A program made the position numbers and the translations under genes. From CAYXDO01 sp964463485 (GTDB lineage Bacteria; Myxococcota; Kuafuiibacteriia; Kuafuiibacteriales; Kuafuiibacteriaceae): a stretch of 64,000 nt of DNA. Positions 53,323 to 62,266 of the stretch are shown in pieces. Within the stretch, counting starts at the first letter, position 1, and every line of letters starts with the position of its first letter. The stretch is from contig CAYXDO010000005.1 in NCBI GenBank assembly GCA_964463485.1, forward strand, positions 62,001 through 126,000. Reading direction: 5' to 3'. The notes beneath the pieces were generated by a model, which made no database searches, had not been told where the DNA came from, and worked only from the letters and a program-made list of their open reading frames with translations.

Positions 53323-54309
53323 TCAGACTTCGTGAAGAAAAGCTCCGAGCCTCGCGGCCACCGCCTCGAAAGTCAGCGTTCGAAGCACGAGCTCGCGGCC
53401 AGAAGCGCCCATTTGCCTTCGAAGCTCCACGCTCCCGCACAATCGCTCGAACGCGTGCATCCACTCGGCAGGGCTCGTCACCAGGAAGCCGGAGCTCTCG
53501 GTCACGACCTCCTCGTTCATCCCGACCCTCGAGGCGATGACCGGAAGGCCTGCGGCCATGTACTTCAGGACCTTGTAGCTGCACTTTCCTTTGTCCCAAG
53601 GCGAGTCCTCAGCCAAGGCCATGATTCCGAGATCGACGCGACTCAGCATCTCGTCCTCGGAGTCTCGGCTCCAGCTCCACCATTCCGTTCTCACCCCAGG
53701 CAGGTCGGGAGACTCGTTCGAAATCACCGTCAGCACGAAAGGGAACCGTCGCTGGGCCTCGCGTAGGACGTCGGCGATCGGCGCCAGAGTCCCGAGATTC
53801 TTTCCAAGTCCGATCCAACCCACCCGCAATTCGGCGACCGCCCGATGCTCGCGCACGGGAACACGATGGGGGACAGGAGTCGGCAGGACGAGCCGCCTCT
53901 TGGTGCTGGGCACGAAGGAGGCCAGGTACTCATTCCCGGCCACGACGGCCGACGCCAGGTCGATCGCTCGGTCGAATTTCTTCTTTCGAGTCGCGGACTC
54001 ATACGACCCATCCCTGGCATGATCTCGCATCATGATGGCGTCGTCGTAGTCGAACACGATCGACCGACCCAAACGGCGCCAGAGGATCCCGTCCACGAAG
54101 GAGGGCAGCTTCTTCTGAATCAAGACCAGATCGTGAGACTTCGCGACCTCGAAGAGGGACACTCGCTCGGCCAGCGTCGGAGGGTAGAGTCGGATGCTCA
54201 CCTCGAAGCCGTGAGCCACTAGGTGAGGCGCGAGCTCGCGGACACGAATACGAGAGCTCGGCAGGTCGTCCGATTGGTAGACCATCAAGAGCCGAGTCAC
54301 GCCGGGCAC
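53323..54309 (-). CDS. GT4-family glycosyltransferase
   Basis: Length 328 residues from GTG 54309 (internal GTG 54300 and ATG 54285 are alternatives). Two Rossmann domains as in GT-B enzymes: the first has LLMVYQSDDLPSSRIRVREL and a DYDDAIMM loop; the second has VGWIGLGKNLGTLAPI and the donor-binding GKCSYKVLKYMAAGLPVIAS, where KxxxYMAAGxPVIAS is the classic GT4 signature. It probably adds a sugar from a nucleotide donor to a surface polysaccharide or lipid. No partner genes for a polysaccharide locus are next to it. Confidence 0.88.
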   Translation of the reverse strand: MPGVTRLLMVYQSDDLPSSRIRVRELAPHLVAHGFEVSIRLYPPTLAERVSLFEVAKSHDLVLIQKKLPSFVDGILWRRLGRSIVFDYDDAIMMRDHARDGSYESATRKKKFDRAIDLASAVVAGNEYLASFVPSTKRRLVLPTPVPHRVPVREHRAVAELRVGWIGLGKNLGTLAPIADVLREAQRRFPFVLTVISNESPDLPGVRTEWWSWSRDSEDEMLSRVDLGIMALAEDSPWDKGKCSYKVLKYMAAGLPVIASRVGMNEEVVTESSGFLVTSPAEWMHAFERLCGSVELRRQMGASGRELVLRTLTFEAVAARLGAFLHEV

Positions 54310-54455
54310 ACGCCGAGTTTACCGAAATACGCAGGCCGCGTCCGCTCACGGTTGCGTGACAGTTTGCCATGCAAAACGGTTGACATCACCGCCGACGACT
54401 AGGATCCTCGAACCTGGCTAGTTCGGCTGAGCCGAAAGGACACACGAGGCCCGGA

Positions 54456-54690
54456 ATCAAGGCCGGCGTCCTCAACTTGAGACTCGCGACTTCCAGCGTC
54501 GAGCAGCTCGAACGAATTGCGAAGGCGAGGGGGCACTTCGGTCGCCGAGTTGGCGCGCCTTTGGATCGAGGACGCTCTGGCCGTCGAAGCGCGGAAGATG
54601 CTCGCGGAGAGCTTCGCCGAGAAATACGAGCTCATTCGGGAGCGTGACAACGAGGTGGGACGTCGGCTCGAGCGTGAGCGAAGGGCCTGA
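54456..54690 (+). pseudogene. Frameshifted MazE/RHH-like antitoxin
   Basis: Reading ATC 54456 as start, the sequence IKAGVLNLRLATSSVEQLER, then IAKARG, runs in one frame to about 54533. Continuing at 54535 in another frame gives TSVAELARLWIEDALAVEAR, then KMLAESFAEKYELIRERDN, ending at TGA 54688. Together they form one coherent ribbon-helix-helix antitoxin (about 78 residues). A one-base insertion in the G-run near 54528-54534 and a missing ATG (ATC with GAGG 6 bases upstream) suggest decay. It stands directly before the truncated toxin. Sequencing error is possible. Confidence 0.65.
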
Positions 54691-54694
54691 TTCG

Positions 54695-54868
54695 ATGCGC
54701 CTGCGACCGGGCGACGTCGTCACGCTGAAGAAACCGATGGGTTTCAGAAAGAACGTCGATGAGTTGTTCGTCGTCGTGCAGGCCGAAGTCTTCAATGCGG
54801 CGTTACCGTCGACCGTCTTGATCCCTCTGGTGCGTCGGCAGGATGGAGACGAGGCCCTTTGCCGTTGA
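54695..54868 (+). pseudogene. Truncated MazF/PemK-like toxin
   Basis: 57 residues from ATG 54695: MRLRPGDVVTLKKP...ELFVVVQAEVFNAALPSTVLIPLV matches the N-terminal half of MazF RNases (RGDIV...RPxVVVQxxxxNxxLPTVxVxPLT). Normal members are about 105-120 residues; here the frame stops at 54868, 2 bases before the convergent lipoprotein gene's stop. The second half, including C-terminal strands, is missing, so the toxin is very probably dead. The adjacent antitoxin is frameshifted. Confidence 0.7.
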
Positions 54869-54870
54869 GC

Positions 54871-55914
54871 TCAGAAACAGGCTCCGGGAAGGCTCTGGCA
54901 GCGCCCGGAAGCGCAGGGCCCCTCCGCGCAGTCGAGGGCTGTCGCGCAGGCGTCTCCTTCGTGAGCGAGCGGCGCGCAGGCGCTCCCAAGACACCGCCCG
55001 AGCGCGCAGGGCCGATCGCCCGCGCACGGGTCACCGTAGCCTCCGCCGGCCACACAGACACCTCCGACACACGTCGAGCCGTAGGCGCAGCGTCGCTCTC
55101 GGTCGCAAGCTGCGGCGGCGCCCACGTACGACGGGCCCTGGCAGGTGCCGGCGACGCAGCTTGCCCCGAGCACACAGGAGGGCTCGGCGCCGCAGGATTG
55201 GCCGGGTTCGGGCCGAGCCACACAGCTCCCCTCGAGGCACTCGGCGCTCGATCCGCACACGGTGCCAGATCCGCAGGCTTCGCCCAGCGAGGCCTTCGAC
55301 CGACACTCCCCGCATAGGTCGAGGCCGAGCACGCAGCTCGTTCCCGGACCGCATACGAATGACTCGACGTCGAGGCCGCACGGCGATCCGGCGGGAGACT
55401 TCCCGAACCACATCGCGTCGCAGGGCCCGTCGAGGTCGCGGATCTGGGCTTCACACTGGACGGAGCTCAGGTGAGTGCGACATGTCGCGATGCCGGCCGG
55501 GGAGAGCTCGAGCAGTCCGGCTCGCTCCAAGGCTACGTAGCGGGGCTCGTAACGCTCGTTGCACGCCGACAGAAAATAGGTGCGACAAGTCGCCGCGTCC
55601 GGGGCCACGACGCGCCCGCACCGCAGATAGAAGTCGCAGAAAAAACTGACGATGGACTCACAATAGACTTCAGCGTGCGCAGCCTCGCCCGCGTCAGGCG
55701 TGATCCCCGCGTCGCTCGTTTGCGCGTCGGCGGTCGCGTCGAGCCAGCCTGCGTCGGGTTCAGCGTCGCCCGGGTGACTCGCGTCGCGCGACGACGCGGC
55801 CTGACACGCCATGAAGAGAACCCAGGCGGGCACGAAGAGGACCCACGCGAGACCGGCAGGGAGATCATGAGTTCCGCGTGGCGCAGCCGCCGACGGTTCA
55901 CGGTTGGGAGACAC
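54871..55914 (-). CDS. Cys-rich lipoprotein
   Basis: Length 347 residues from GTG 55914, directly abutting the upstream stop (TGAGTG). The hydrophobic segment ends in WVLFMAC, a lipobox about 37 residues in. An Asp/Ala linker follows (residues 40-78). The body has about 30 Cys in repeats of the form GxxCxxGxxCVxGxC (CGSSAECLEGSC, CVLGASCVAGTC, CAYGSTCVGGVC, CALGRCLGSAC), a known architecture of myxobacterial lipoproteins with unknown function. It is placed after the ElbD-like gene; a functional link is not obvious. Confidence 0.8.
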   Translation of the reverse strand: MSPNREPSAAAPRGTHDLPAGLAWVLFVPAWVLFMACQAASSRDASHPGDAEPDAGWLDATADAQTSDAGITPDAGEAAHAEVYCESIVSFFCDFYLRCGRVVAPDAATCRTYFLSACNERYEPRYVALERAGLLELSPAGIATCRTHLSSVQCEAQIRDLDGPCDAMWFGKSPAGSPCGLDVESFVCGPGTSCVLGLDLCGECRSKASLGEACGSGTVCGSSAECLEGSCVARPEPGQSCGAEPSCVLGASCVAGTCQGPSYVGAAAACDRERRCAYGSTCVGGVCVAGGGYGDPCAGDRPCALGRCLGSACAPLAHEGDACATALDCAEGPCASGRCQSLPGACF

Positions 55915-58900
55915 TCAGGCTCCGCTTCGCTCGGCCCGCTCTTCGAGCTCCGCCCTCACCTCGGTGATCGCCTTCTCCTCTTCGTCGAAGACGACGTCTT
56001 CATCGGGAGGTGGCGGGAGCCCGCCGAGGCGGCGCACCGCCTTCTCGACCTCGAGCGCGTGTCTTTTGTACGCCAACGACTTTGGCCAACCCTTCGTCTC
56101 TTTCGCGAGGTCTTCAGCCAAGATCGGAGCGCCGATCTTCACGAAGAGCTTCCTGCCTTTTGGAACAGAGGCCCCGACCGGCAACACGTCGTGGGTGCCG
56201 CCGAGGTACATGGGTACGACGTCGATCCCGTCCGACAACGCCAAATAGCCGATCGCCGGCCGGAAGCGACCGAGCTCTCCGTCCCGCGCCCTCGTACCCT
56301 CTGGGAAGATCAGCAACGACGACCCGTCTCGGAGCGCGGCCGACGCGAGCCGCATCGATTTTTTGAGCGATCCGTGACGGTCCATGGGGAGCAAGTTCGT
56401 GAAGTTTTCGAAGTAGACTCTCCGTACGGGGTCGTCGAAGAAGTAGTCCTTGGCCGCCAAAGTCATGAGCCCGGCGCCGAGCTCGCCGAGGGCGTGTTTG
56501 ACCAAACCCATGTCGAGGTGACTGGCGTGATTGGAGGCGACGATGAAGTTGCGGTTGGCGGGGATATTGCCCTGCCCTTCGACGCGGACGTCGAAGATTC
56601 GGTCATAGGCGAATTTTTGACCGAGGCCGAGGATACTCTTGCCGAGCGTTCGGACGGGCCCCGGGATCTCGACGGGGCTCTCTTCCTTATGCCCGACGTC
56701 CTCCGCTAGACCTCCCTTTGGGGAACGATCTCTGCTTGCCAAGGCCACGAGGTCGGCAACCGCGTGCGCAGCCTGGAGCTCGTCCTGACTCACCCGAGCC
56801 CGGGGGAACTCGGACTCGAGCGCACTCACGAGCTCGAGCAACATGAGAGAGTCGAGGCCGAGGTCGACTACTCTCACCGACTCGTGAAGCTCCTCGGGAG
56901 CCTTCTGGGTGATGGAGGCGATGGTTCGAATGACGCCGTTGCGAATGCGGTCGGTGCTCGTCCAATCGATGCCGTCGCGGGCCGTCTTGAGCGCGCGCTC
57001 GAGTCGGACGATTTGATCCTTCACGAAGCGGCGTTGAATCTTTCGCGTGCTCGTCCTCGGGAGGTCGTTCTCCCAGAAGTGGAGGACCTTGATGCGGCGC
57101 CAATGCGGCTGTTTACTTCCGACCTCGCGGAAGTGCTCGCGAATGCGCTCGCGCACTTCGTCGGGATCCAGCCCCGACGCCGCCGAGGCCTCGTAGTCGG
57201 GCACGACCAGCGCGGCGACGCGCTCGCCGTTTGCGTCGACCGGGACTCCGACGACGGAGAGCTCTTTGACGAGCTTGGATCCGGAGTACAAGTCTTCGAG
57301 CTCGTCCGGGTACACGTTCTTGCCGCTCGACTCGATGATGACGTCCTTTTGACGTCCAACGATGTAGAGGTTGCCGTCGTCGTCGAAACGGCCCTGGTCG
57401 CCGGTGCGCAACCAGCCCTCCACCAAGGTCGCCTTCGTGGAGTCGGGATCCTCCAAATAACCAGACATGATGGTAGGGCCGCGCGCGATGATTTCGCCGA
57501 GGCCGTTTTCGTCCGGCTGAGCGATCCGAAGCTCGAGCCCAGGAAGCGCCTGGCCGACGCTGCCGGCCGGAGTTTTCTCACGCGGCCAACCCACGGCCAG
57601 CACCGGCGCCGCCTCGGTGAGTCCGTACCCTTCGTGGACGTTGAACCCGAGCCCGCGGAGGTCCTTGTAGAGCGTCGGACTGAGCGGAGCGCCGCCCGAC
57701 ACCATGAATCGGATACGGCCGCCGAGCGCTTCGTGCATGGGCCGGAAAACGAGCCTGCCGAGGTTCCAGGGGGAGTAGTCACGAAGCGCCCGATTCGCCG
57801 CGATCAGCGCCTTCACCGCGAGCTCCGCGGGGCGGCCTTTGGAGGCGACCTCACGCATGATTTTCCGATGCAGCGCCTCCCAGACCGCAGGAACTCCGAC
57901 CATCGCGGTGACGGGAATCTCTTCGAACGCTCGACTCAGGAGCTCAGGCGTTCGCTCCTCGAGATACGTCACCGAAGCGCCAGCCGAGAACGGCAACAAG
58001 AAGCCCGCCGAAAACTCGAAGGTGTGATGCAAGGGCAGCACCGAGAGCAAGGCGTCCGAGGCGCCGAGGTGGAAGAGCGCGGACATCCTCGACACGAGCG
58101 CCGTGAAGTTCTTGTCCGAGAGCATCACACCCTTGGGACGACCCGTCGTTCCGGACGTGAAGATGATCGAAGCCAAGTCTTCGGCGCTTCGTTTTTTGGG
58201 CGCGAAGGGAAGGTCGTGGTCCACGTCTCCAAAGAGCTCGTGGAGCCCGATGACGGGGGCGTCGAACACCGCCTCGCCGTTCGCTTCACCCAGCTTCTTC
58301 CGCACGGAGTCGCTGGCGATGGCCAGCCGGACTTTGGCTGCCCGGGCGAGGTTCGCGATCTCGGGCGCGGAGAGCTCCGGATCGACGGGCACCACGGTTC
58401 CGCCGGCGAGGATGATTCCAAAATACGCGATGCCCCACTCGGGCCGACTCTCCGAGGAGAGTAAGACGCGATCCTTGGGCATTACGCCGCGGGAGTCGAG
58501 GAAGCGCGCGACCGCCTCTGCAGCGCGGCGGACGTCCCGATACGAGTACGAGTCGGCGATGTCGTTGTCACGAAGAATGCGAAAGGCAACTCTCCTCGCG
58601 TGCTCTTCCGTGCGCGACTCGAACATCTCGGAGAGGTCGTGCCAGCCGTGCGGAATCGTGACTTTCTTGCGCGGTGAGTTGTCGAGCTTTGGGAAGACCC
58701 AAGCCTCGAGCCCGGGAAGGTGGATGTCGAGCCAGTAAGTTCGCCAATCGATGGTCTCGACGCCGTACGGAAAGAGTCTTCGATCGGCCTCGGACATTCG
58801 GGCAAAGAGGCCGCGCGTGTTGTGGGTACGAAAGACGTAGCGGTGCTCCCAGATGAACGGCATGAAGAGCTCGAACGCGCTGACGACCTTGTCGAGGTCC

Positions 58901-60372
58901 GAGTTGACCTCCTTCACCCGCGTTCGCGCTGTTTTCACGAGCGCGCCGAAGGGCCCGTAGCGCTCGGGCTCCATGTTATCCAGGATCTTCTTGGCGCTCT
59001 TGGCGACCCTCTGGAGCGCCGGGGCGCCAAAACGTTCGTAACGCCCGCGGGTCAGCGGCAGCGGACCGACCCGCTCGGATAACCGCGCGCGCCACCAGGG
59101 CAACTCGCCGGACGCCTCGTCCTTCTTCAGCTTGCGACGACGATACAATCCCACCAGAGTCACGACCCGACCCATCGAGCATGGGTTCGTGTCGCCAGCG
59201 GCGACCTGATACACTTTTCGACTCTCACCAAGCATCAACGCAGCGGAGGCCGCCAAAATCACCGATGCCACCGAATCGACGGGAACGACGTCCAACACCA
59301 AGTCCTCGGGCGCGGGATAAATGACGTGTCCGAGCAAACCCAGGTAACTCAGGGGCGCGGACGTATTCATGCCCTCGTTCCACCCTGGGAACGGATACTC
59401 CATGGCGCTCTCGACGATCGCCGGACGCACGATAGCCCACTCGAGGCCCTCGGTGGCCGCGATCGCCTGCTCCCCGAGCGACTTCGTGTACGTGTACACG
59501 TTCGGCCAACCCCACTGCTCCGAACGCTCCACCCCCAGCCGGACGAGCTCCTCACTCACCCAACGTCGACGCGCATTGGTGACCGCGGCCTTCAGCGTTC
59601 GCGGCTTCATGTCGCGCCCGTCCTCCGCGAGACGCGCCTTGGCCTCCTCCAAAAACCTCGCTTCGAGCGCCGCGTCGTCCGTGCGCTCCTTGACCTGCCG
59701 CGCAAGACGCTCGAGGTCGCGGATCTCGCGCTCGAAGTCGAAGGTCACCCCCTTCAGCTCCTTGTGCTTCGGGAAGTAGCCGCTGATCGATTCGTCCTCG
59801 CGTACGTGCCCCGACCGACGACCCGCCACGAAACACGTCGAGATGTGCACCAACTTGGCGTGGGCACACTTACGCGTAAACCTCGCCGCCTCACGAGCCC
59901 CGATCGCGTTGACCTCCAACGCATCGTCGAGCGGCGGGTTGAAATTCACCAAGCCGGCCGAGTTGATCACGAGGTCGAGCTTCGAAAAGAGCTCGTCGCG
60001 AGTTTGCGGCTCGATCCCCAGATCGGGCTTCACCACGTCGCCTGCCACCGCTTCGACACGATCAGCGACGTACGCGTCGAAGCTCGGACCAAAACGCCTC
60101 GCGAGCGGCTCCATCACCTCCGAGCCGATCACCTCGTCCATCAAACGCTGACGAGCGGTCTTGGAGCGATGAGGCCGGATCAGGCAGTAGATCTTTCGAG
60201 GCGCGAGCCGCTCGAGGAGCATCGCGAGGACGACCTTGGCCACGAAGCCCGTAGTGCCGATCAGCAGGATGCTCTTGTCCGAGAGGACTTCGGGAACGGA
60301 GAGCGGCGGTCCCGGCGGGAGCGCGTCGTGTTTTTTCTCTTCGACGACGATGTCTTTGGGGCTATCAGACAT
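55915..60372 (-). CDS. elbD: ElbD-like multidomain ether-lipid enzyme (reductase, acyl-AMP ligase, ACP, acyltransferase)
   Basis: Length 1485 residues from ATG 60372. Domain order: fatty acyl reductase (about residues 30-420), with NAD(P) loop GTTGFVAK at 39-46 and the YTYTK active-site motif near 295; AMP-dependent acyl ligase (about 610-1100) with FTSGTTGRPKG near 740; acyl carrier protein (about 1140-1215) with the pantetheine Ser in LGLDSLM near 1175; PlsC-type acyltransferase (about 1240-1450) with NHASHLD near 1281 and FPEGTRARDG. Known: M. xanthus ElbD, with the same domain set, makes ether lipids by activating and reducing fatty acids and attaching them. Other elb genes are not in this window. 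Neighbours do not suggest another role. Confidence 0.88.
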   Translation of the reverse strand: MSDSPKDIVVEEKKHDALPPGPPLSVPEVLSDKSILLIGTTGFVAKVVLAMLLERLAPRKIYCLIRPHRSKTARQRLMDEVIGSEVMEPLARRFGPSFDAYVADRVEAVAGDVVKPDLGIEPQTRDELFSKLDLVINSAGLVNFNPPLDDALEVNAIGAREAARFTRKCAHAKLVHISTCFVAGRRSGHVREDESISGYFPKHKELKGVTFDFEREIRDLERLARQVKERTDDAALEARFLEEAKARLAEDGRDMKPRTLKAAVTNARRRWVSEELVRLGVERSEQWGWPNVYTYTKSLGEQAIAATEGLEWAIVRPAIVESAMEYPFPGWNEGMNTSAPLSYLGLLGHVIYPAPEDLVLDVVPVDSVASVILAASAALMLGESRKVYQVAAGDTNPCSMGRVVTLVGLYRRRKLKKDEASGELPWWRARLSERVGPLPLTRGRYERFGAPALQRVAKSAKKILDNMEPERYGPFGALVKTARTRVKEVNSDLDKVVSAFELFMPFIWEHRYVFRTHNTRGLFARMSEADRRLFPYGVETIDWRTYWLDIHLPGLEAWVFPKLDNSPRKKVTIPHGWHDLSEMFESRTEEHARRVAFRILRDNDIADSYSYRDVRRAAEAVARFLDSRGVMPKDRVLLSSESRPEWGIAYFGIILAGGTVVPVDPELSAPEIANLARAAKVRLAIASDSVRKKLGEANGEAVFDAPVIGLHELFGDVDHDLPFAPKKRSAEDLASIIFTSGTTGRPKGVMLSDKNFTALVSRMSALFHLGASDALLSVLPLHHTFEFSAGFLLPFSAGASVTYLEERTPELLSRAFEEIPVTAMVGVPAVWEALHRKIMREVASKGRPAELAVKALIAANRALRDYSPWNLGRLVFRPMHEALGGRIRFMVSGGAPLSPTLYKDLRGLGFNVHEGYGLTEAAPVLAVGWPREKTPAGSVGQALPGLELRIAQPDENGLGEIIARGPTIMSGYLEDPDSTKATLVEGWLRTGDQGRFDDDGNLYIVGRQKDVIIESSGKNVYPDELEDLYSGSKLVKELSVVGVPVDANGERVAALVVPDYEASAASGLDPDEVRERIREHFREVGSKQPHWRRIKVLHFWENDLPRTSTRKIQRRFVKDQIVRLERALKTARDGIDWTSTDRIRNGVIRTIASITQKAPEELHESVRVVDLGLDSLMLLELVSALESEFPRARVSQDELQAAHAVADLVALASRDRSPKGGLAEDVGHKEESPVEIPGPVRTLGKSILGLGQKFAYDRIFDVRVEGQGNIPANRNFIVASNHASHLDMGLVKHALGELGAGLMTLAAKDYFFDDPVRRVYFENFTNLLPMDRHGSLKKSMRLASAALRDGSSLLIFPEGTRARDGELGRFRPAIGYLALSDGIDVVPMYLGGTHDVLPVGASVPKGRKLFVKIGAPILAEDLAKETKGWPKSLAYKRHALEVEKAVRRLGGLPPPPDEDVVFDEEEKAITEVRAELEERAERSGA

Positions 60373-60421
60373 GTGCGCGGCTGTCTTCGCCTATCGAGCG
60401 GATGCGAGCGTTCTCGTCCTT

Positions 60422-61093
60422 CTATTCGAGCCGGGTGCGAACCCGATAGCTGCGACCATCGCGCGAAAGGGAGATCTTCTGCGCGCGAACAGCGATCTGA
60501 AGCCAATTCTCATACGCCCGAGACACGAGCGCTCGCCAATCACTCGCCGAGACCGGCGCGCGTTCGGCGCGGTCGTATTCGAGCAAGGCACGACGATGAC
60601 GGCTCCAGATCTCCTCGACCGAGTCCGGCTCGAGCACCAAACGAAGATCGATTGGGTCCGAGGCGTGGAGCTGCGACAGAGCGGCGAGCGTGGAGGTCTC
60701 GACGCGTCGCCCGTCTCGGAGCGGCGTGAGGATGTGCAACATCAGGTCCGAGCGAGGCAGGAGCCCCGACTCGACGACCATCAAGAAAACCGCGGACTCG
60801 CCTTCGTGGACGAAGGGCACGACATAGACCTTGCGCACGAGAGACTCGAGCTCTGGGATCTTCACACACGACTCTGCTCGGTGAAATCCGAGGCTGGAGA
60901 GCTTGTCGCTCAAGTAGTCGAGCTGTTGTGCGGCGCTCGAAGGAAACTCCTCGCGCGGGACGCCGACGGCGGAGAACTGGCGCGGAATGAGCCCCGCGCC
61001 ATCGCTGATCAAACCAGCGGGCATGAAGAGCCGCTGGAGAATCAGCGCGACGCTCCCGACGAGGAGAGCGATGAAGAGCCCATGAGGCTCCAT
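60422..61093 (-). CDS. Single-pass membrane protein, unknown
   Basis: Length 223 residues from ATG 61093. One N-terminal membrane helix (LFIALLVGSVALILQRLF), then a mixed alpha/beta soluble domain with VYVVPFVHEGESAVFLMVVE and PRSDLMLHILTPLRDGRRVE strands. No family recognised. It ends 49 bases before the ElbD-like start on the same strand, so the two may be co-transcribed, hinting at a role near lipid metabolism, which is only a guess. It is divergent from the UXS gene (147 bases). Confidence 0.72.
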   Translation of the reverse strand: MEPHGLFIALLVGSVALILQRLFMPAGLISDGAGLIPRQFSAVGVPREEFPSSAAQQLDYLSDKLSSLGFHRAESCVKIPELESLVRKVYVVPFVHEGESAVFLMVVESGLLPRSDLMLHILTPLRDGRRVETSTLAALSQLHASDPIDLRLVLEPDSVEEIWSRHRRALLEYDRAERAPVSASDWRALVSRAYENWLQIAVRAQKISLSRDGRSYRVRTRLE

Positions 61094-61240
61094 GAGACGA
61101 GGATAGCGCAGATCGGGCGCAGGTGTCGCCCCTTGAACGAGAGCGTGATCGGAAAGTGTCCGTCGCCGCTCGGCTGCGACGCAACGTGACGTCTCCGCGA
61201 TTTGGTTGCAGTTCCTGGAACGCTCGGTTATGCGCGGGGC

Positions 61241-62173
61241 GTGAAGATTCTGATTACCGGCGGCGCCGGTTTCATCGGTTCACATCTTTCTGAACGCCTT
61301 CTCTCCGAAGGACACGAGGTGATCGCGCTGGACAACTTCTTCACCGGGAGCCGCGAGAACGTCCGACCGCTCCTGTCGAACCCGCGTTTCGAGGTCGTTC
61401 GACACGACGTGACGTTCCCCTTCCACATCGAGGCCGAGCGAATCTACAACCTCGCGTGCCCGGCGAGTCCGGTGCACTACCAGTTCAACCCGGTGAAGAC
61501 GATTCGCACCTCGGTCGTGGGTATGCTCCACTGCCTCGACCTCGCCAAGGAGCTCAAAGCTCGGGTTCTCCAGGCCAGCACGAGTGAGGTCTACGGAGAT
61601 CCGACGGTCCATCCGCAACCCGAAACCTACTGGGGACACGTGAATCCCATCGGGCCGCGCGCCTGCTACGACGAAGGAAAGCGCTGCGCCGAGGCCCTCG
61701 CGGTGGACTTTCACAGCCAAGAGAAGGTCGAAATCCGACTGGCCCGAATTTTCAACACCTACGGGCCTCGCATGTCGTTCGGCGATGGACGTGTCGTCAG
61801 CAACTTCATTCTTCAGGCGCTCAAAGGTGAGGACATCACGATCTACGGGGACGGCTCCCAGACCCGAAGCTTCTGTTACGTCGACGATCTCGTGACCGGG
61901 TTGATGGCGCTGATGGAACGCCCCAACTTCGACGGTCCCGTCAACCTCGGCAACCCAGGTGAGTACACCATCCGGGAGCTCGCCGAATGGACCCTGCGGC
62001 TCACCGAGAGTCGCAGCAAGCTGGTCTTTCGCCCGCTGCCCCAAGACGACCCGAAACAGCGTCAGCCCGACATCGCCAAAGCCAAAGAGCTACTCGGCTT
62101 CAGCCCGAAGACGCCGCTCGCCGAAGGGCTCGCCAGAACCATCGCAGACTTCCGGGCCCGCCTGTTCCACTGA
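61241..62173 (+). CDS. uxs: UDP-glucuronate decarboxylase (UDP-xylose synthase)
   Basis: Length 310 residues from GTG 61241, which starts right before the NAD-binding GGAGFIG (residues 7-13); no in-frame ATG is near. Short-chain dehydrogenase family: Ser115 in TSEVYGD, Tyr143 and Lys147 in YDEGK, and ARIFNTYGPRM. The YDEGKR and NPIGPRACYDE motifs are typical of bacterial Uxs enzymes that turn UDP-glucuronate into UDP-xylose, a precursor of surface glycans. The neighbouring cysteine synthase gene follows after 93 bases. Confidence 0.9.
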   Translation: MKILITGGAGFIGSHLSERLLSEGHEVIALDNFFTGSRENVRPLLSNPRFEVVRHDVTFPFHIEAERIYNLACPASPVHYQFNPVKTIRTSVVGMLHCLDLAKELKARVLQASTSEVYGDPTVHPQPETYWGHVNPIGPRACYDEGKRCAEALAVDFHSQEKVEIRLARIFNTYGPRMSFGDGRVVSNFILQALKGEDITIYGDGSQTRSFCYVDDLVTGLMALMERPNFDGPVNLGNPGEYTIRELAEWTLRLTESRSKLVFRPLPQDDPKQRQPDIAKAKELLGFSPKTPLAEGLARTIADFRARLFH

Positions 62174-62266
62174 CCCGATCCCGAATTCCCGCGCCGTCGT
62201 CACCGAACCCCTTGTTTCGGCGCCCCTATGATGGAAGGCTCCGGGGCTCGTTCGTTGGAGTGACAC

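Noticed and set aside
56764..58464. 566-codon open frame on the plus strand inside the ElbD-like gene
   Set aside because: Arg/His/Glu-rich antisense shadow; the minus strand encodes recognisable ligase and carrier domains over the same bases.
59326..60729. 467-codon plus-strand frame opposite the reductase domain
   Set aside because: No recognisable domain; composition is typical of antisense frames at high GC.
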